Position numbers and translations under genes: made by a program. The notes below the pieces were generated by a model. It saw only the letters and a list, made by a program, of their open reading frames with translations, had not been told where the DNA came from and made no database searches. From assembly GCF_016617615.1 (NCBI RefSeq), contig NZ_JAACYA010000002.1:620001-684000 (forward strand): a stretch of 64,000 nucleotides of DNA. Direction: 5' to 3'. Shown here piece after piece: positions 1 through 7,269 of this stretch (position 1 is its first letter; every line of letters begins with the position of its first letter). The stretch comes from Persephonella atlantica (GTDB lineage Bacteria; Aquificota; Aquificia; Aquificales; Hydrogenothermaceae).

Positions 1-86
1 GATTCTTCCCCTTCTGGGGTCTTCGGAGGGAAAAACTCAAACGATATACTTCTTTTTGATTCCTTTAAAAGCTGTCCTATCTTCAT
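1..86 (-). CDS. metF: Methylenetetrahydrofolate reductase, N-terminal fragment (cut by window edge)
   Basis: The minus strand opens with ATG at 84-86 and reads MKIGQLLKE followed by SISFEFFPPKTPEGEE before running off the window. The stretch FEFFPPKTPEGEE is the N-terminal beta strand that starts the TIM barrel of MetF, which reduces 5,10-methylene-THF to 5-methyl-THF for methionine synthesis. Only about 28 codons are visible. The gene lies downstream of the ferredoxin in the same direction, but a strong terminator separates them, so it probably has its own promoter in 87-130. Identification rests on this short motif. Confidence 0.8.
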   Translation of the reverse strand, partial: MKIGQLLKESKRSISFEFFPPKTPEGEE

Positions 87-129
87 AAAAACAGTATAAA
101 TGTAAAGACAGGAAAATGCAAATTATTTG

Positions 130-155
130 CAAAAAGCCCCCTTTCAAGGGGGCTG
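130..155 (-). terminator. Rho-independent terminator of the ferredoxin gene
   Basis: A 7-bp G/C stem (AGCCCCC at 135-141 with GGGGGCT at 148-154, six-base loop) is followed on the minus strand by a run of five T. It sits directly after the stop codon of the ferredoxin gene and before metF. Confidence 0.85.
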
Positions 156-160
156 CTTGT

Positions 161-490
161 TTAAAACATTGCAGGCGGTCTTCCCTTTGAAGTTACCAGT
201 CTTTCCACAGGTTCACCGCCAAGAATGTGTTTTTCTATAATCTCTGGAACATCTTCAGGTTTTACGTTTCCATACCACACAGCATCAGGATACACAACAA
301 CTGTTGGACCCATCATGCATGGCCCAAGACATCCTGTTGGCGTTACAGCCATTTTATCAAACAGGTTCTTCATCATCATCTCTTCCTGAAACTTCTGGAA
401 AATCTGGTCTGAACCTTTATCTCCACAGGAAGGCATTCCGGGGGGTTTTCTCTGGAGACATACAAATACATGTTTAAATTCTGCCGACAT
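161..490 (-). CDS. Thioredoxin-like [2Fe-2S] ferredoxin
   Basis: A 109-residue cytoplasmic electron carrier. Cysteines at 11, 22, 54 and 58 (VFVCLQRK, PSCGDK, GCLGPC) match the four cluster ligands of the thioredoxin-fold ferredoxins, such as Aquifex aeolicus Fd4 and the NuoE C-terminal domain. The length equals that family. It starts at ATG 490 behind AGGAGG. The gene stands alone between the TPR/SPOR gene and metF and has its own terminator. The redox partner cannot be told from the context; in the family these proteins are often linked to nitrogenase-like or hydrogen metabolism. Confidence 0.9.
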   Translation of the reverse strand: MSAEFKHVFVCLQRKPPGMPSCGDKGSDQIFQKFQEEMMMKNLFDKMAVTPTGCLGPCMMGPTVVVYPDAVWYGNVKPEDVPEIIEKHILGGEPVERLVTSKGRPPAMF

Positions 491-569
491 TAATCAAACC
501 TCCTCTTGTTTTTTTTGAGAAAAAATATTAATGGGAAAAATTTGGGAAAAAAATGATTTAGATTAGTTT

Positions 570-1718
570 TCAGTATGATACTTCATCTATAACAGCATCT
601 TTAAAACCAGTATTTTTCAGCTCTTTTTTTCTTTTTTCAGCACCTTTTTTACTTTCAAACCTGCCGCAGTAAACACCATAAAATTTTTTATACTTTTTTA
701 CGAAGCAGTCTGACAGGTTTTTCTTTTTAATCAGAGCTTCTGCTTTATTTTTACTGCTATACAGGATAATTCTTACAGAATAATATTTTTCAGAAGGAAC
801 AACACCAGCTTTTTTCAACTGGTTTATCCTTTTTTTGGCAAGTTTTCCAAAATCAGTTTTGTAAGCGGCAGCTTTTTTGTAGTATTTTAAGGCTTTTTTG
901 TAATCTTTGTCTAAATCTTCAATAACACCAAGGAAGTAGTAGGCATAGTCTTTATAACCCTTTTCTAATGTAAGGATTTTCAAATACTTCTCAGCTTTTA
1001 TGTAATCTTTTTTCTTAAAGTAGTAAGAGGCAAGAAACTTAACCATCTCTGGAGTTTTAAATGTTACAGCTTCAATTATCCGGGCTGCTTTCTCTTTATC
1101 TCCAAGACTGAAGTAAGCAAGACCTCTGTAATAAAGGACATTATCCTTGTCTTCAGGTTCAAACTTAGACATCTGTTCAGTAAAACTGATAAGATCTTTA
1201 TATCTTCCAAGTTTATACAGTGCAATCACTTTATAAAAATTAAGGTACCTTTTGTCTGGGAGTTTAAGAATCTCATTCCATTTTTTTCCCTTAATATATA
1301 GAGAAGCTAAAAACTTATACATCTCTTCTCTTTGATAACCTTTCAGATAAGGTAGATAAAACTTAACAACTTCAGCCTGTTTTTCTGGCTCATCTTTAAG
1401 AAGTTTCATCCCTAAAGAGAAAATCTCCTTTGCTGTATCTTCCTTTAGTTTTTCGTCTTCAATAAGATAAACAGCATTCACAAAACCTTCCCTGTCTTTA
1501 CTGTTATACAGAGCATAAAACAGAATTTTTATCACCTTTTCCCTGTAAGGGTCATCCAAAGGGGCTTTCTGCAGATACTTTTTACACTTTTTCTCTGCTA
1601 CATTGTAAACTTTATCCTGATATAGACCCTGAATAAGCCTCAGTAAGATATCTCTTTCTTTTTCTGAAAAGCCGAAAGAGAAAGAAACAGTAAGCAGAAA
1701 GACAAGTATCAAACGCAT
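570..1718 (-). CDS. Exported TPR-repeat protein with C-terminal SPOR domain
   Basis: A reading frame continues upstream to 1880, but the best start is ATG 1718, which gives MRLILVFLLTVSFSFGFSEKE, a typical signal peptide. The body is a series of degenerate tetratricopeptide helices (for example YYRGLAYFSLGDKEKAARII and YYFLGVIEDLDKDYKKALKYYKKAA). The last 75 residues (YYSVRIILYSSKNKAEALIKKKN...GVYCGRF) have the SPOR pattern, which binds denuded peptidoglycan at division sites. About 382 residues. TATAAT at 1725-1730 stands exactly six bases before the ATG, so the mRNA may be leaderless. The role is inferred: periplasmic, cell-envelope or division associated. Confidence 0.75.
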   Translation of the reverse strand: MRLILVFLLTVSFSFGFSEKERDILLRLIQGLYQDKVYNVAEKKCKKYLQKAPLDDPYREKVIKILFYALYNSKDREGFVNAVYLIEDEKLKEDTAKEIFSLGMKLLKDEPEKQAEVVKFYLPYLKGYQREEMYKFLASLYIKGKKWNEILKLPDKRYLNFYKVIALYKLGRYKDLISFTEQMSKFEPEDKDNVLYYRGLAYFSLGDKEKAARIIEAVTFKTPEMVKFLASYYFKKKDYIKAEKYLKILTLEKGYKDYAYYFLGVIEDLDKDYKKALKYYKKAAAYKTDFGKLAKKRINQLKKAGVVPSEKYYSVRIILYSSKNKAEALIKKKNLSDCFVKKYKKFYGVYCGRFESKKGAEKRKKELKNTGFKDAVIDEVSY

Positions 1719-1732
1719 TTTTATATTATACA

Positions 1733-1845
1733 ACAAAGGGGAGGTTTCCCTCCCACAAATTCGGCGCAGGAAGAGCCACAAGGGTAAGATGGAACCATGG
1801 GCTCTGCCGTAAGTTAGTATTAACTTACTAACCTTGTGGAATGCT
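1733..1845 (-). ncRNA. Putative structured small RNA with pseudoknot and terminator
   Basis: This stretch between divergent genes holds far more pairing than its surroundings. AGAGCC (1772-1777) pairs with GGCTCT (1800-1805), extended by GGC (1763-1765)/GCC (1806-1808). GTAAGTTA (1809-1816) pairs with TAACTTAC (1821-1828). CACAAGG in the first loop pairs with CCTTGTG at 1832-1838, making an H-type pseudoknot. On the minus strand it ends in a GGGAGG-GAAA-CCTCCC hairpin (1739-1754) followed by a T-rich tail. A promoter-like TTGTTT-17-TACAGT (1852-1880, minus) would start it near 1845. It matches no riboswitch or RNA consensus I know; it could be a free sRNA or a leader element for the TPR gene. 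Confidence 0.5.
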
Positions 1846-1851
1846 GTCAAT

Positions 1852-1880
1852 ACTGTATTCAGGATTGAATTTTTAAACAA
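1852..1880 (-). promoter_or_regulatory. Sigma-70-like promoter for the putative small RNA
   Basis: On the minus strand TTGTTT (1875-1880) and TACAGT (1852-1857) are 17 bases apart. The predicted start, about 1845, is at the foot of the structured element. It overlaps the divergent promoter of the thiF operon. Confidence 0.4.
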
Positions 1881-1893
1881 ACTGATATATCAT
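1865..1893 (+). promoter_or_regulatory. Promoter of the sulfur relay operon
   Basis: TTGAAT (1865-1870) and TATCAT (1888-1893) are 17 bases apart and lie about 45 bases before the first gene of the operon. Confidence 0.4.
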
Positions 1894-1939
1894 ATAGCTT
1901 TATACATTTCTGTCTATATTCCCAGAGTGAGGTGATTGA

Positions 1940-2758
1940 ATGTCTTTCCAGTTTACTGAAGAGCAGATTAAAAGATACAGCAGACATATAATACTGCCAG
2001 AAGTTGGAGGTAAAGGGCAGCAAAAACTCCTTCAGTCTAAGGTTCTCGTTATTGGAGCTGGAGGACTGGGTTCTCCATCACTCTACTATCTTGCTGCTGC
2101 AGGTGTTGGAACAATTGGAATAGTGGATTTTGATGTTGTTGATTTTTCAAATCTACAGAGACAGATACTCCACAGCACAGAAAGGGTAGGAAAGCCCAAG
2201 GTTGAGTCTGCAAAGATGACCCTGGAAGCACTGAATCCTGATGTAAAGGTGATAGCATACAACGAGAGGATACATAAAAACAATGTTCTGGATATTATAA
2301 AAGATTACGACATTGTTCTTGACGGTTCTGATAATTTCCCAACCAGATTTTTAGTAAACGATGCCTGCTACTTCCTCGGCAAGCCTCTCGTTTCTGCAGC
2401 GATACTGAGATTTGAAGGACAGCTTACAACATTTGATTACAGAAACAAAGAAAACTCTCCATGTTATAGGTGTTTATTCCCGGAGCCACCTCCACCGGGA
2501 CTTGTTCCTTCCTGTCAGGAAGCAGGTCTGTTAGGAGTGGTAGGCGGTATAATGGGAACACTTCAGGCAAACGAAGCTCTCAAACTTATACTGGAAATAG
2601 GAGAGCCCCTTGTAGGAAAACTGCTTGTTTTTGACGCATTAACAACAGAGTTTAACATAGTTAAGCTGAGGAAAGACAGAAAATGTCCATTGTGTGGTGA
2701 AAAGCCTGTTATCAAAGAGCTGATTGAGTATGACCAGGCCTGTGACATACATTTTTGA
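1940..2758 (+). CDS. ThiF/MoeB-family sulfur-carrier adenylyltransferase
   Basis: A 272-residue E1-like enzyme of the MoeB/ThiF/HesA family, which adenylates the C-terminal Gly-Gly of a small sulfur carrier (MoaD or ThiS). Visible marks are the nucleotide loop VIGAGGLGSP near residue 37, the Rossmann acidic end VDFDVVDFSNLQRQ, DGSDNFPTR, and two zinc CxxC pairs (CYRC near 175 and CPLCG near 254). VPSCQEAG contains the cysteine that forms the acyl-disulfide in ThiF. There is no rhodanese domain. GAGGTGATTGA precedes the ATG. It heads a compact operon with tusA and dsrE-type genes, so its carrier partner may be a relay protein of sulfur oxidation, thiamine or molybdopterin synthesis. Confidence 0.88.
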   Translation: MSFQFTEEQIKRYSRHIILPEVGGKGQQKLLQSKVLVIGAGGLGSPSLYYLAAAGVGTIGIVDFDVVDFSNLQRQILHSTERVGKPKVESAKMTLEALNPDVKVIAYNERIHKNNVLDIIKDYDIVLDGSDNFPTRFLVNDACYFLGKPLVSAAILRFEGQLTTFDYRNKENSPCYRCLFPEPPPPGLVPSCQEAGLLGVVGGIMGTLQANEALKLILEIGEPLVGKLLVFDALTTEFNIVKLRKDRKCPLCGEKPVIKELIEYDQACDIHF

Positions 2759-2767
2759 GGAGGAAAA

Positions 2768-3010
2768 ATGGCTGAGATAAAAATAGATAGGGAATTAGAC
2801 CTGAAAGGAGAAGTATGCCCTTTTACTTTTGTAAAAAGTAAACTTATAATAGAGCAGATGGAACCAGGGCAGGTTCTGAAAGTTATACTGGACTATAAAC
2901 CTTCGGTAGAAAATGTTCCTAAAAGTATGAGAGAAGAAGGACAGGAAGTATTAGAAGTAAAACAGATAGGTGAAAATCTCTGGGAAGTATTAATAAGGAA
3001 GGTGAAATGA
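2768..3010 (+). CDS. tusA: TusA-family sulfur carrier
   Basis: 80 residues, the usual TusA length. ELDLKGEVCPFTFVKSK carries the sulfur-accepting cysteine in a CPxx motif; most TusA proteins have CPxP, here CPFT. Cytoplasmic persulfide carrier passing sulfur from a desulfurase or from DsrE-type proteins to acceptors. AGGAGGAAAA precedes the ATG; its stop overlaps the ATG of the next gene (ATGA), indicating coupled translation with the DsrE-type protein, a known functional partner. Confidence 0.88.
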   Translation: MAEIKIDRELDLKGEVCPFTFVKSKLIIEQMEPGQVLKVILDYKPSVENVPKSMREEGQEVLEVKQIGENLWEVLIRKVK

Positions 3011-3309
3011 ATCTGCTGATAGTACTGGCAAGCAACCCATACTCACACGATTTTAACACGACTGTAAAACTTGCAACAGCAGCTCTTGAGAGAAACCACA
3101 GGCTAAAGATATTTTTTATGGGTAACGGTATATACTCAATACTGAGAAAAGAGATAAAAGAGCTTGCAGAAAAAGGGGCACAGATCTACTACTGTGCTCA
3201 CAATGCCCAGCAGAGAAAAATAAAACCTGAAGGATGGGCAGAAAGCAGTAGTATGTATGGACTGTCAAAGCTGGTGGCAGAAGCTGATAAAGTAATCATG
3301 CTTGATTAG
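3007..3309 (+). CDS. DsrE/TusD-family sulfur relay subunit
   Basis: 100 residues with the DsrE fold: alternating strands and helices, MNLLIVLASNPYSHDF at the start, FFMGNGIYS in the middle and the ending KVIMLD. YYCAHNAQQR supplies the single cysteine, in the position of the TusD/DsrE active cysteine. With the next two genes it forms a set of three DsrE/F/H (TusDCB)-like subunits, which in Dsr-containing bacteria make a hexamer that relays sulfur to TusA and DsrC. No dsrAB genes are in view. Confidence 0.82.
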   Translation: MNLLIVLASNPYSHDFNTTVKLATAALERNHRLKIFFMGNGIYSILRKEIKELAEKGAQIYYCAHNAQQRKIKPEGWAESSSMYGLSKLVAEADKVIMLD

Positions 3310-3317
3310 AGGAGAAA

Positions 3318-3668
3318 ATGGCAAGGAAAAAAGTTGTTCTGATAATAAAATCCAACCCATTTAGCTGGAAGGCTTTCGAAGCTCTCAGGCAGGCAGTAGG
3401 ACTTTCAATGGGACACAGGTTAACTGTTATCTTTCTTAAAGAAGGTGTTTATACATTGACAGATTGGAAACCTGAGATGATAGGAATAGAACCAATAGAT
3501 AAGTCTATGGAAGCTTTAGAGATGACAGATGCAAAAATTGTTGCAGAGGAAGAAGCTCTCAGAGAAAGGGGAATAAAACTGAAAAAGTGGCCTATAGAGG
3601 TCGAGATAAAACCTCAGGAAGAAATATCAGAAATTGTAAAAGATGCTGAGGTGGTACTCACATGGTAA
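3318..3668 (+). CDS. DsrE/DsrF-like family protein
   Basis: 116 residues of the DsrE superfamily (KKVVLIIKSNPFSWKAFEALRQAVGLSMGHRLTVIFLKEGVYTL). It has no cysteine, so it cannot carry sulfur itself and probably plays the TusC/DsrF structural part. GAGGAGAAA precedes the ATG, nine bases after the preceding stop, and its end overlaps the next gene by seven bases. Confidence 0.75.
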   Translation: MARKKVVLIIKSNPFSWKAFEALRQAVGLSMGHRLTVIFLKEGVYTLTDWKPEMIGIEPIDKSMEALEMTDAKIVAEEEALRERGIKLKKWPIEVEIKPQEEISEIVKDAEVVLTW

Positions 3669-3904
3669 ACAATCTATGGCTTATAAAAAGACCTGCTGAC
3701 TTTCCTGAAGCAGATATGCTGGATACAGACGATATGATAATTCTCATTCAAGATGCAGTTCTCAGGGTTCCTACCATAGAAAACTGGGCAGCCTGCAGAG
3801 AAGATGCCCTCGCCAGAAATGTGAAAATCCCAGAAGACAAACTCCTTGAGTATAAAGACATTATAGACATCATAGAAAAGGCAAACAAAGTTATTGTATG
3901 GTAA
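3662..3904 (+). CDS. DsrH/TusB-like sulfur relay protein
   Basis: 80 residues with the DsrH pattern: an N-terminal acidic segment, [13 protein letters not shown], then [11 protein letters not shown] and the typical ending KANKVIVW. The single cysteine (AACREDAL) is earlier in the chain than the conserved DsrH cysteine. It overlaps both neighbours by a few bases, so the whole set is translated as a unit. Confidence 0.75.
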   Translation: MVNNLWLIKRPADFPEADMLDTDDMIILIQDAVLRVPTIENWAACREDALARNVKIPEDKLLEYKDIIDIIEKANKVIVW

Positions 3905-4863
3905 CAAAAGTTGGCATAACACTTGGTGATCCAGCCGGCATATCACCTGAGATTTTAGTAAAATCTCACAAAAAACTGCCTGAAGCTGTCTATATCGTAT
4001 ATGGAAGTAAAATAGCAATAGAAATAGCAGGAAAAATAACAGGGATAAACTTTAAATGCAAACAGATAAAAAGTCCTGAAGAAGCAAAAAACAAAGGTTT
4101 TTACCTTATAAATGTTTACGACAGTGAGTTTAAACCGGGAAAACCAGACAGTGAAACAGGGAAAGCCTCCGCACTGTTCCTTGAAAAAGCCACAGACCAC
4201 ATATTAGAAAAAAAGGTGGATGTATTGGTAACACTTCCTATCTCAAAAAGGCATATTATGGCCTCTGGTTTTAAATTTCCAGGACATACAGACTATCTGG
4301 CATATAGAGCCGGTGTAAAAAACTACCTTATGATGCTTATGTGTAACAAACTGAAAGTTGCCCTTGCAACAACACATATTCCTATAAAAGATGTTCCCGA
4401 CACATTGAGGAAAACAGACATTAAAAAGCAGATAAAACTGTTAACAAAGGAGTTAGAAGAAAAGTTCAAAATAAAAAATCCAAAAATCGCCGTTTTAGGT
4501 CTTAATCCCCACAGCGGAGACGGAGGAAATATCGGAAGGGAAGAGATAGAGTTTATTCAACCTGCTGTAGATACATTAAAAAGAGAAGGGTTTAACCTCT
4601 ACGGCTGTTTGTCCCCTGACACTGCATTTGTAGATTACAAAAAATATGATGCATACTTTGCCATGTATCACGACCAGGGACTGATACCTCTGAAGATGCT
4701 GTGCTTCAAAAAAGCCGTTAACATAACACTTGGTCTGCCTTTTATCAGAACGTCTCCAGACCACGGAACAGGATTTGATATAGCAGGGAAAAATAAAGCA
4801 GACCCTTCATCTTTCATAGAAGCTGTAAAAGTATCATACAGAATGAAAAAATTATCAGCCTAA
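3898..4863 (+). CDS. pdxA: 4-hydroxythreonine-4-phosphate dehydrogenase
   Basis: 321 residues, normal for PdxA, which oxidises and decarboxylates 4-phosphohydroxy-L-threonine in the DXP-dependent pyridoxal phosphate pathway. Marks are [14 protein letters not shown] at the start, [20 protein letters not shown], the metal-binding [11 protein letters not shown] and [13 protein letters not shown] at the end. It overlaps the DsrH-like gene by seven bases. PLP synthesis beside a sulfur relay makes sense because cysteine desulfurases need PLP, though the link may be only an operon accident. It is the last core gene before the defence island. Confidence 0.93.
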   Translation: MVTKVGITLGDPAGISPEILVKSHKKLPEAVYIVYGSKIAIEIAGKITGINFKCKQIKSPEEAKNKGFYLINVYDSEFKPGKPDSETGKASALFLEKATDHILEKKVDVLVTLPISKRHIMASGFKFPGHTDYLAYRAGVKNYLMMLMCNKLKVALATTHIPIKDVPDTLRKTDIKKQIKLLTKELEEKFKIKNPKIAVLGLNPHSGDGGNIGREEIEFIQPAVDTLKREGFNLYGCLSPDTAFVDYKKYDAYFAMYHDQGLIPLKMLCFKKAVNITLGLPFIRTSPDHGTGFDIAGKNKADPSSFIEAVKVSYRMKKLSA

Positions 4864-4917
4864 GACTTTCACCTGTAAGATAAAGTTATTATCCCATAAA
4901 TAACCTTTATCTAATCT

Positions 4918-6739
4918 TCTTACATCCCACAATGTTCAGACAAAACCAACAGCTTTATCTATTTCTTTACTTGCGTAGTATCTGTTTATATCTCACTATG
5001 TTCACACAAAACAAGGTTTTTACAGTGTTGTTATGTAGAAAAAAAGAGCTTTATATCTCACTATGTTCACACAAAACTCTGAGAACTCAGACTTTAAGAA
5101 AGAAACAATTATTTTGAACTTTATATCTCACTATGTTCACACAAAACACAGGTGAAACAAGAATAAATGAATCTTATAGATTTCTTTATATCTCACTATG
5201 TTCACACAAAACAGAGAATTAGCAAAGCTTACGATTAGTATTTTTTTATCCTTTATATCTCACTATGTTCACACAAAACTTTCATCACCTCCTGATGTAT
5301 TTAAGTCAAATATAACCTTTATATCTCACTATGTTCAGACAAAACTCCCTCAGCTTTTTACCGTTTTTTATACTCCTCACCTCACTTTATATCTCACTAT
5401 GTTCAGACAAAACACACAACAGAAACGTGATACTCAAAACAAGACAAAGCTTTATATCTCACTATGTTCAGACAAAACATGCCATAGAATTATGATAGCT
5501 TTTGAATTGTTCAGGCTTTATATCTCACTATGTTCAGACAAAACCTTTATGTGAAGACTGGGGCTGGAGTTTGGAGAGTTCTCTTTATATCTCACTATGT
5601 TCAGACAAAACTTTTACAGAAAATAAAAAAATTGCAGTTATTCAAAACTTTATATCTCACTATGTTCAGACAAAACATTCAGGATAGACCTAAGGGAGCA
5701 AGAGGTAGTCCTTCCTTTATATCTCACTATGTTCAGACAAAACCTCTCTAACCTGCTTAGGCAGATAAGCCCTTATCGTACTTTATATCTCACTATGTTC
5801 AGACAAAACTCCTGAACCCTTCTCTGGGCATTGAGTATCAATGCCCCTTTATATCTCACTATGTTCAGACAAAACTGTCATAAATTTATGAGTAACAATA
5901 AACTTTGAAGGCTTTATATCTCACTATGTTCAGACAAAACAGTAAGACAAAATCATAGTCACGAATATCATACATTCGCTTTATATCTCACTATGTTCAG
6001 ACAAAACCATTTAAAATCTGACATCACAGACTTCAGCCACAGCTTCTTTATATCTCACTATGTTCAGACAAAACAAACTTCCAGGGGGAGGAGTTCCTCC
6101 TCCTGGAGGTTCTTTATATCTCACTATGTTCAGACAAAACATTTTTTTAACAAAAAGTATTGACAATTTGACAAAACTTTATATCTCACTATGTTCAGAC
6201 AAAACAGAGAAAAAGATGACGCAAGAGTTTTGAAGTTTGCAAACTTTATATCTCACTATGTTCAGACAAAACAAGTCTAACATCTTCGCGTAAGAAATCA
6301 TTTTTCTGACTTTATATCTCACTATGTTCAGACAAAACGTATCTTTTTATCCCTTAAGTCTTTTATCAACCTTACAAACTTTATATCTCACTATGTTCAG
6401 ACAAAACAGCAACATCAAGCACAGATAAAACTTGAGCCTTCTTTCTTTATATCTCACTATGTTCAGACAAAACTTTTCTATCTATTTTGGTTATAGTTAT
6501 ATAACTTCTCCATCTTTATATCTCACTATGTTCAGACAAAACTATGATGATTTTTCATATTCAGAATTTACTATCGACTTTATATCTCACTATGTTCAGA
6601 CAAAACGGAATTCCTTATGAATTTAAGAAAAGAATTATAAATAACTTTATATCTCACTATGTTCAGACAAAACTGTATGTGTTCAGTTCTTCACCTGCTC
6701 TAAATGTAAGCTTTATATCTCACTATGTTCAGACAAAAC
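4918..6739 (-). CRISPR. CRISPR array, 28 repeats of 29 bp, 27 spacers, type I-B
   Basis: Repeats of 29 bp alternate with spacers of 35-41 bp. Read in the inferred transcript direction (minus) the repeat begins GTTTTGTC and ends GATATAAAG, leaving an ATATAAAG tag for crRNA. Full repeats start at 4984, 5049, 5119, 5184, 5251, 5317 and so on to 6711. The leftmost copy (4918-4946) has about five mismatches, marking the old trailer end. The next five (4984-5279) carry CACAC where all later ones carry CAGAC. The array lies downstream of cas2 with an A/T-rich leader between, so new spacers enter at the right. Two spacers (5810-5846, 6075-6111) are near-perfect hairpins. The small open frames inside the array are artefacts of the repeat. 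Confidence 0.98.
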
Positions 6740-7000
6740 CCGGCTATTATTAAAAATAAACCTTATTCTGTTGCCAAGTAATATCAATGCTCTGATTGGT
6801 TTTTAATAATTTTATAACCCTTCTCTAAGCAATGCGAATTGCAGTAAACCTTTATTAATGCAAATATATTTTCTATTATATCTTCTAAAGTAATTAATTT
6901 CAGCCATCTTACACAGAAATATATTTTCTGTTGAAAATGCACTTTTGTGAAGCAAATTGGTAACCTTAAGAGAACAAAACTGAATAATACCTGCTATCAA
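6740..7000 (-). promoter_or_regulatory. CRISPR leader
   Basis: About 260 bp of A/T-rich sequence between the first repeat and the cas2 stop. It contains a promoter-like TTGGCA-17-TTTAAT on the minus strand (6749-6777) that would start transcription just before the first repeat, and a 13-bp direct repeat AAATATATTTTCT at 6862-6874 and 6917-6929. The second copy sits in a small inverted repeat (CAGAAA/TTTCTG). No convincing gene is present. Confidence 0.75.
6749..6777 (-). promoter_or_regulatory. Predicted pre-crRNA promoter
   Basis: Minus strand TTGGCA (6772-6777) and TTTAAT (6749-6754) with 17-base spacing. The start would fall a few bases before the repeat at 6711-6739, which supports leftward transcription of the array. 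Confidence 0.5.
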
Positions 7001-7267
7001 TTATAAAAAATTATCTATATAACTTTTTTCTATTCCTAAAACTTTTTTCTTTATGTTCTTTGGATTTTTTACCTGATAAACATAAATGCTGTCTTCTTTT
7101 TTATCTATTATTTTATCTATTTCTGCCATACACTGGGCAAGTTTTCCTTCAGTTATAATCCCCTCAAAGCAGGAAAGCTGACTCCAGTAAAGATATCTCT
7201 TTAACACTTTTCTAACTTTATTTAATCTTCTGTCATCTGTTATGTCATAGGTAATTATTACAAACAT
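7001..7267 (-). CDS. cas2: CRISPR adaptation nuclease Cas2
   Basis: 88 residues from ATG 7267, with MFVIITYDITDDRRLNKVRK (Asp8 after the first strand, the metal ligand of Cas2) and RYLYWSQLSCFEG, which is typical. Cas2 dimers bridge two Cas1 dimers for spacer integration. A longer start at 7279 overlaps cas1 and has no ribosome binding site, while GGTGG stands five bases before 7267. It is directly followed by the leader and array. Confidence 0.93.
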   Translation of the reverse strand: MFVIITYDITDDRRLNKVRKVLKRYLYWSQLSCFEGIITEGKLAQCMAEIDKIIDKKEDSIYVYQVKNPKNIKKKVLGIEKSYIDNFL

Positions 7268-7269
7268 AT

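Noticed and set aside
1733-1845. SRP 4.5S RNA, tmRNA or known riboswitch as identity of the structured element
   Set aside because: The GGAAGGAAGCA apical SRP sequence, the tmRNA tRNA-like ends and the conserved cores of common riboswitches are all absent.
4932-6753. Open reading frames running through the CRISPR array on the plus strand
   Set aside because: They arise because the 29-bp repeat is free of stops in some frames; their repeated peptide is simply the translated repeat.
6812-7000. 62-codon minus-strand frame between cas2 and the array
   Set aside because: It fills the leader, has no ribosome site or recognisable domain, and overlaps the leader direct repeats.
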